Assembly (NCBI GenBank): GCA_041908765.1
Contig: JAYREU010000026.1
Coordinates: 1 to 9,966 of the forward strand
Length of the DNA stretch: 9,966 nucleotides
Source: CAYUST01 sp041908765
Lineage (GTDB): Bacteria > Patescibacteriota > Gracilibacteria > Absconditabacterales > Absconditicoccaceae
Reading direction: 5' to 3'
How positions within the stretch are numbered: position 1 is the stretch's first letter; each line of letters starts with the position of its first letter. The notes beneath the pieces were generated by a model that had not been told where the DNA came from, did not search any database, and saw only the letters and a program-made list of their open reading frames with translations. Shown here piece after piece: positions 6,368 through 9,966 of the stretch. The translations under genes were made by a program, and so were the position numbers.

Positions 6368-7969
6368 TTATTTGATGATGCCATCGCAGTTGTTGTCTAT
6401 ACCATCATTGTGTACATCAAAGGAAATATTTCCTACTTGGACAAGCCATCGAATGCTAGCATCTGATGCATTTACTTCTCAACTAGCATCAAGGTCACAT
6501 AATTTGCCTGCAGGACAGCAGACGCCTGGATATTGTTTGCCGGTACACGTAGACATTTTGCTAGTCCCTAAATATTGGTTTTTGATGATATCAATATCTG
6601 TGGGATCGAGTACTCAGTTACTATTGTAATCAAATTGTGGATAAGAAGGTGAACAGGTCGCCTTGCTACAGAAATTTGCCATATTGATGATTCCTTTGCC
6701 AATACCTTGCTCAGTAGTGGGTTTCATGACTTGGAGCACTTTTTCCAAAGGAATGTCATGTGCCAAAGCAAACGCAATCACACCAGCTACGAGCGGTGTT
6801 GCATGTGAAGTTCCTTCGGTAATAGCATAACTATTTCCAAGCGTTGTCGTCAACATCTCTTCTCCAGGTGCAGCCAAATCTACCCAGGGACCATAGTTAG
6901 AAAACCAAGATTTCTTACCCGTTTTCCCTACAGATCCTACAGCAATGACATGGTCAAAGGCAGCTGGATAAAAGAGAGATGAACTATTGTAGTTACCTGC
7001 AGCAGCTATAATAATTATGTTTTTAGCAATTGCCTTTTCGATCACTTTTTTGAAAATAGGTGTGTCTGCACCGAATGCTCCTCGTGAGATGCTAATAATC
7101 GCAACCTCTTCTTTGACCGCTGCAGCAATTGCTTCAATTCCATGGGTAATAGTTGATCAGGCAACCTCATCACTCCCTGCTTTGATGAGCGTCAGTGCGA
7201 CAGCGTTATCACTCACTCCTGCGACACCGACCTGATTGTCAGATGCAGCAGCCAATAATCCAGCAGCCAACGTACCGTGTTCACGTCCAGTACTTTTGTC
7301 TATTGCTGCAACATCACTTCCTCCATCTGAGACATCAATTGTCTTGGTAACAGAGCCTGCGAGATCTGCATGGGTGGATTGAAATGCATTATCAATAATA
7401 GCTACATCAATTTTTTTTTTATTAGCACCGCAGTATTGCTTAGCTTGATCAAGTCCTATATAATCAAGATACCACTGATCTCCTCTTTTGGGATCGTTGG
7501 TGGTGGCATTTCCACCAAACTGAGGAATTTCTTCTACAGTTATATTGGGGAAGTTTGCTTGGAGATAGAGCATCATAGCACTATTGGTCCATTGATCCTC
7601 ATCGAAATCAATTCTAAAAGTCTCAGGCATATCAACGGGGACAAAGGGTTGTGATCGTGATTCAATAATATCATGGAGATCCATTCTTTGCATAGCTTGT
7701 ATACCAGGACTTGTAGATGAAAAAGTGACATACAGAGCACCTAGTTGATAGAGTTGGCTAGGTGATTGAGGTATGTTACAGGTACCGTCTTTGTGCGTAA
7801 GGGGATGAAATTTACCTTGATTATCGTGGTAGCCACTATCGAAAAACAAAGTACAAGGTCCTGCAGCTACGACTTGTGTAGCAAGTGAAGTGAAAAGAAA
7901 TACACCCAAAACTATTCCTCTGGTGAGAGAAAGTCATGAGTACTGAGCTGAGGTTGTTTGTTTGCTCAT
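6368..7969 (-). CDS. Secreted subtilisin-like serine protease (S8) with C-terminal dockerin pair
   Basis: A 533-residue exported protease. Residues ~1-37 form a signal peptide: a basic/polar start, a hydrophobic core GIVLGVFLFTSLA, then VVAAG. A propeptide-like region follows to ~160, then the S8 domain. Its residues are Asp193 (VAIIDNAFQSTHADL), His231 (GREHGTLAAG), the oxyanion Asn326 (AAAGN) and Ser388 (EGTSHATPLVAG). After ~430 come two dockerin-type calcium loops, FDYNSNGVLDPTD (446-458) and CDLDASGEVNASD (491-503). A final acidic NDGIDNNCDG (521-530) resembles the short metal-binding motif of MopE-type proteins. Cysteines cluster in the tail (C475, C484, C485, C491, C528), consistent with disulfides outside the cell. 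Four TGA codons are Gly: G12, G271, G452 and G497. The last two are the central glycines of the two calcium loops. Asp193 is followed by N-A rather than the usual S/T-G. Start ATG 7969 gives a complete signal peptide and sits just behind a consensus promoter. Confidence 0.92.
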
Positions 7970-7994
7970 CTATTTCATATCCATAAACACTCTT

Positions 7995-8023
7995 ATTATA
8001 AGGACAGATGGTGGTTTTGTCAA
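7995..8023 (-). promoter_or_regulatory. Consensus sigma70 promoter of the protease gene
   Basis: On the minus strand TTGACA (8018-8023) and TATAAT (7995-8000) are both exact consensus hexamers with a 17-base spacer (8001-8017). The expected start site is near 7988, giving a leader of about 19 bases before the protease ATG. Confidence 0.85.
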
Positions 8024-8045
8024 CTATTTAGAGAGATTTTTTTGG

Positions 8046-8073
8046 TTGCAGTGTGGTAGGAAATAAGTATGCT
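8046..8073 (+). promoter_or_regulatory. Candidate promoter of yidC
   Basis: TTGCAG (8046-8051) and TATGCT (8068-8073) are spaced by 16 bases. Transcription would begin near 8080, about 38 bases ahead of the yidC ATG. This promoter is divergent from the protease promoter in the same 148-base gap. Confidence 0.4.
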
Positions 8074-8117
8074 GACCTAGCTATTCGTGTATTTTTATCT
8101 TTTTTGTGTACTTGGTG

Positions 8118-8888
8118 ATGAATCCTCTCGCTCTTCTTTGGATGGAATGAATTAAACGTCCAATTTTCAATATGTTAGCCGTGCTTATAGACATGTTGTG
8201 AAATGATATGGGACTGGCAATTATTGCTTTAACGCTCTTGGTGAGATTATTGCTTGTCAAACAAGCAACAGCTGGCATGAAAATGCAAGGAGAACTCACT
8301 GATATGCAACCCAAAATGCAAGAAATACAAGAAAAATACAAGGATGATCCTCAGCGTATGTCGTCAGAAATGATGCAATTACTCAAAAAATCAGGAGGAG
8401 GTCCCCTCAAAGGATGTTTGACCATGCTGATTCAAATACCTGTATTTTTGGGGCTCTTCTTCACTATCAAAGAATTGGCGAACGAACATTTTACCACTGA
8501 GTTATACAGCTTTTTGTACTCATTCTCTATTCAATTGGATGCTATAAATACTGACTTTTTGGGCATGCAATTGTTGGATAATCATAATGTCCTTTTTACG
8601 ATGCTAGCAGGACTTGCTATGTGGGCGCAGTTGAAGCTCACTGCCCTCGTCAATCCTCCCAAGAAGGCATCACTGCCTGGCATGGACAAAGAAGGTATGC
8701 CTGATATGTCCAAAATGATGGGAACTATGAATATTGTCTTCGTCATCATGATGGCATGATTTGTATGGAATATGCAGAGTGCAATTGGTCTTTATATAAT
8801 TACGACTACCCTCTTTGGGGTGATTCAACAAGCAATCCAGTATAGACCACTGTTGCAGGCTAAGTGGCAAACATTGTGGACTAAGTAA
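8118..8888 (+). CDS. yidC: Membrane protein insertase, YidC/Oxa1/SpoIIIJ family
   Basis: Inserts and folds inner-membrane proteins, alone or with SecYEG. The 256-residue product corresponds to the conserved core of YidC without the large periplasmic domain of the E. coli protein. It has a first membrane segment with the groove arginine R43 (LTLLVRLLLVK). The cytoplasmic loop MQPKMQEIQEKYKDDPQRM follows, then GGPLKGCLTMLIQIPVFLGLFF (94-115) and a C-terminal pair of segments with GFVWNMQSAIGLYI and GVIQQAIQYR. Three TGA codons are Gly: G11 (8148), G28 (8199) and G214 (8757). The standard code would lose both ends. Start ATG 8118 gives a family-like N-terminus; the frame is open back to 8067 with GTG codons at 8106 and 8115 as alternatives. 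The usual neighbours rnpA, yidD and rpmH are not in the window. Its TAA overlaps the tail of the convergent 152-residue gene. Confidence 0.92.
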
Positions 8889-9339
8889 TATATAAACCAT
8901 CATTAAGCAATTCATCAGGAGTAAACCCGAGAGAGGTGACTAAATACGATTCATCGATGTGGTGACGTACATGTTCTTGAGTAAAATACACATCTCCATT
9001 TTCATCGTATGCTGGCCCGCGAACAATATATTCTAAACCTAAAAGTGAAGATGGACTAACACCTGCTTTTCTTAAGGAACTTATTTCTAAACCAAAATCA
9101 ATTAATTGTTGGGGTATAGTTGCATCCTTCTTAGATAATTCATATACTTTTTCGGGATCAAAACCTTTGCAGGTAAGTTTTTTCAATAAATCCTCTTGAG
9201 TGGGAAGAGTGGCGAGAAATTTTGCTATATCTTCCTGATTAGTTGCAGTTATAACCTTGAATTTAATAATCTTGCTAAGAGATTCAGTGATTTCTGCTGA
9301 TCCTAAATAAGGTGTACTGGTGGACGTTTGTTTAGACAT
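8881..9339 (-). CDS. Hypothetical protein, 152 residues
   Basis: I do not recognise this protein. It begins MSKQTSTSTPYLGSAEITES, is soluble by composition with no membrane segment, and looks mostly helical. The C-terminal half contains EENGDVYF-like text: an acidic turn YDENGDVYFTQEHVRHHID (about 112-130), then SLGFTPDELLNDG. Two similar short elements, LTCKGFDPEKVYEL (55-68) and VTSLGFTPDELLND (134-147), share an L..x.GF.P..l pattern, as do the segments between them. That suggests a small helical repeat with GF/GV-(D/T/S)-P turns, which is my inference. It uses no TGA codon although it has nine glycines, and it is more AT-rich than its neighbours. It ends in TAG inside the 3' end of yidC (8-base tail-to-tail overlap). 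No Shine-Dalgarno is seen before the ATG. Confidence 0.8.
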   Translation of the reverse strand: MSKQTSTSTPYLGSAEITESLSKIIKFKVITATNQEDIAKFLATLPTQEDLLKKLTCKGFDPEKVYELSKKDATIPQQLIDFGLEISSLRKAGVSPSSLLGLEYIVRGPAYDENGDVYFTQEHVRHHIDESYLVTSLGFTPDELLNDGLYIT

Positions 9340-9421
9340 ATTCTATACAAAGGAGAAATAAAATATTCTCTGATAATGTATATATAGAATAAAAGGTCAA
9401 TAGAAGGTGAGCATATATACT

Positions 9422-9452
9422 AAAAAGAGGAAGTTCGTCTTCCTCTTTTTTT
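9422..9452. terminator. Bidirectional rho-independent terminator
   Basis: AAAAAGAGGAAG (9422-9433) and CTTCCTCTTTTT (9439-9450) form a 12-bp stem around TTCGT. The plus strand ends in seven T residues (9446-9452). The minus strand, on the repeat-protein side, ends in five. It lies 15 bases beyond the stop of the repeat-protein gene, which it most likely serves. Confidence 0.88.
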
Positions 9453-9466
9453 ATTTCACTTTATTT

Positions 9467-9966
9467 TTAGCTTGCTAGTAATTCATTTGCTTCCCAAAGG
9501 CATCGCATAGGTCCTGTACGAGGGAGAATATCTGGTAGAGTAAATCAGCTCTCTGGATCAAGTGGATCACCATCTCCTTGCGTTCATAGGTCACCTGCAG
9601 GTGAGCCAGCACTTCCAGCAGTGGCAGATCATGCACTTCCAGCAGTAACTCAAGCAGTAGCAGTCCCGGCAGTAGCTCAAGCAGTAGCGGTACCAGCAGT
9701 AGCTCAAGCGGTAGCAGTACCAGCAGTAGCTCAAGCGGTAGCAGTACCAGCAGTAGCTCAAGCAGTAGCGGTACCAGCAGTAGCTCAAGCAGTAGCGGTA
9801 CCAGCAGTAGCTCAAGCAGTAGCAGTGCCAGCAGTGGCTCAAGCGGTAGCAGTGCCAGCAGTAGCTCAGGCGGTAGCAGTACCAGCAGTAGCTCAGGCGG
9901 TAGTACTACCAGCGGTAGCATCGCCATGTTCACCAGAGATGACAACATCTCCTACACAACGAAGTG
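9467..9966 (-). CDS. C-terminal part of a Thr/Ala/Gly-repeat protein, probably surface-exposed
   Basis: The 5' end lies beyond the window, and 165 residues are visible. The reading begins RCVGDVVISGEHGDATAGST. Ten copies of a 9-residue unit, close to A-G-A-T-A-G-T-A-T, follow and are encoded by 27-bp repeats. Less regular SAG/TAG-rich sequence comes next, then an acidic tail (QGDGDPLDPESGFTLPD, ILPRTGP) ending LLAS before TAA. I chose this frame because it is continuous only when TGA is Gly, as everywhere else here. It gives a plausible fibre- or linker-like composition and it ends 15 bases before a terminator. Thirteen TGA codons are used, ten of them at exact 27-base spacing (9650 to 9893). 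Low-complexity Thr/Ala/Gly tracts are typical of extended extracellular stalks; that role is inference. Two other minus frames and one plus frame are also open across the array because of its periodicity. Confidence 0.72.
9641..9910. repeat. Tandem array of ten 27-bp repeats inside the Thr/Ala/Gly protein gene
   Basis: The plus-strand unit is close to AGCAGTAGCTCAAGC plus a variable GGTAGCAGTACC block, repeating every 27 bases with scattered third-position differences (ACC/GCC, AGT/GGT, CAAGC/CAGGC). The TCA trinucleotide (TGA on the coding strand) recurs at 9650, 9677, 9704, 9731, 9758, 9785, 9812, 9839, 9866 and 9893. The array is clearly more GC-rich than the surrounding sequence. Copy number is likely to vary by slippage or recombination. 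Confidence 0.92.

Noticed and set aside
7934..9339. Shared MSKQT N-terminus of the protease and the 152-residue protein as a common targeting signal
   Set aside because: Only five residues match. The protease goes on into a hydrophobic signal peptide while the other stays polar, so this is probably chance.
9361..9400. Promoter for the 152-residue gene (minus-strand TTGACC at 9395-9400)
   Set aside because: The hexamer 17 bases away (ATTATC) is a poor -10. The region is too AT-rich to choose among several weak candidates.
9641..9910. CRISPR array
   Set aside because: The 27-bp units abut directly with no spacers between them, and they are coding.
9475..9948. Leu-rich minus-strand frame across the repeats (LLLVLLPLE-type), which needs no TGA recoding
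   Set aside because: It is open only because the 27-bp unit is stop-free in several frames. The frame used instead matches the TGA=Gly code seen in every other gene, and gives a plausible Thr/Ala/Gly composition and an acidic tail.
9471..9966. Plus-strand open frame with PAVAQAVAV repeats running to the window edge
   Set aside because: It has no ATG before 9939 and no promoter, and it begins just behind the terminator. It is the antisense shadow of the repeat array.
1..9966. tRNA, rRNA, insertion sequences, phage or toxin-antitoxin genes
   Set aside because: I looked on both strands and saw no cloverleaf-like or rRNA-like sequence, transposase, or terminal repeats. All sizeable gaps are under about 165 bases and are accounted for by promoters and terminators.

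Overview
The window reads coherently only if TGA is translated as glycine. Under the standard code most genes here are cut into in-frame pieces. With TGA=Gly the pieces join into intact family members, and many of the TGA codons fall on glycines that are conserved in the family: the F1-ATPase beta motifs LTGLTMAE and SITSVQ, the Rel LGI.H motif, the HAD TGDSVEHGKP motif and both dockerin calcium loops. All stops I infer are TAA or TAG. This is genetic code 25, known from the candidate-phyla-radiation lineages Absconditabacteria (SR1) and Gracilibacteria (BD1-5/GN02). The AT-rich sequence, the near absence of Shine-Dalgarno sequences and the short intergenic gaps fit such a reduced bacterial genome. 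I cannot tell the two lineages apart from this window.

Layout. A minus-strand Rel/SpoT-type (p)ppGpp synthetase/hydrolase runs off the left edge (1-995). A small multi-pass membrane protein (1153-1770) diverges from it. A promoter near 1862-1890 starts a plus-strand run of closely spaced genes: ndk (1933-2436), rpmE (2472-2699), a membrane protein with a bacterial PH-like domain (2703-3317), atpD (3354-4751) and a single-pass 92-residue protein (4764-5042). The run ends at a strong intrinsic terminator (5035-5064). A second plus-strand pair follows: a NADAR-domain protein (5129-5692) and a HAD phosphatase (5712-6356).

Convergent to these is a secreted subtilisin-like protease with a C-terminal dockerin pair (6368-7969, minus), driven by a consensus TTGACA-17-TATAAT promoter. 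A YidC/Oxa1 insertase (8118-8888) diverges from it. An unrecognised 152-residue protein (8881-9339, minus) overlaps the end of yidC tail to tail. The right edge holds the C-terminal part of a Thr/Ala/Gly repeat protein (9467-9966, minus). It is built from ten exact-period 27-bp units, each carrying one in-frame TGA, and ends before a bidirectional intrinsic terminator.

Functionally this is a mix of housekeeping genes (nucleotide balance, ribosome, energy, membrane insertion, stringent response) and secreted or surface proteins. I see no RNA gene, mobile element, CRISPR array, phage gene or complete defence system. The points most worth a second look are the TGA-dense repeat array, the dockerin protease, and atpD standing without other ATP-synthase genes in the window.
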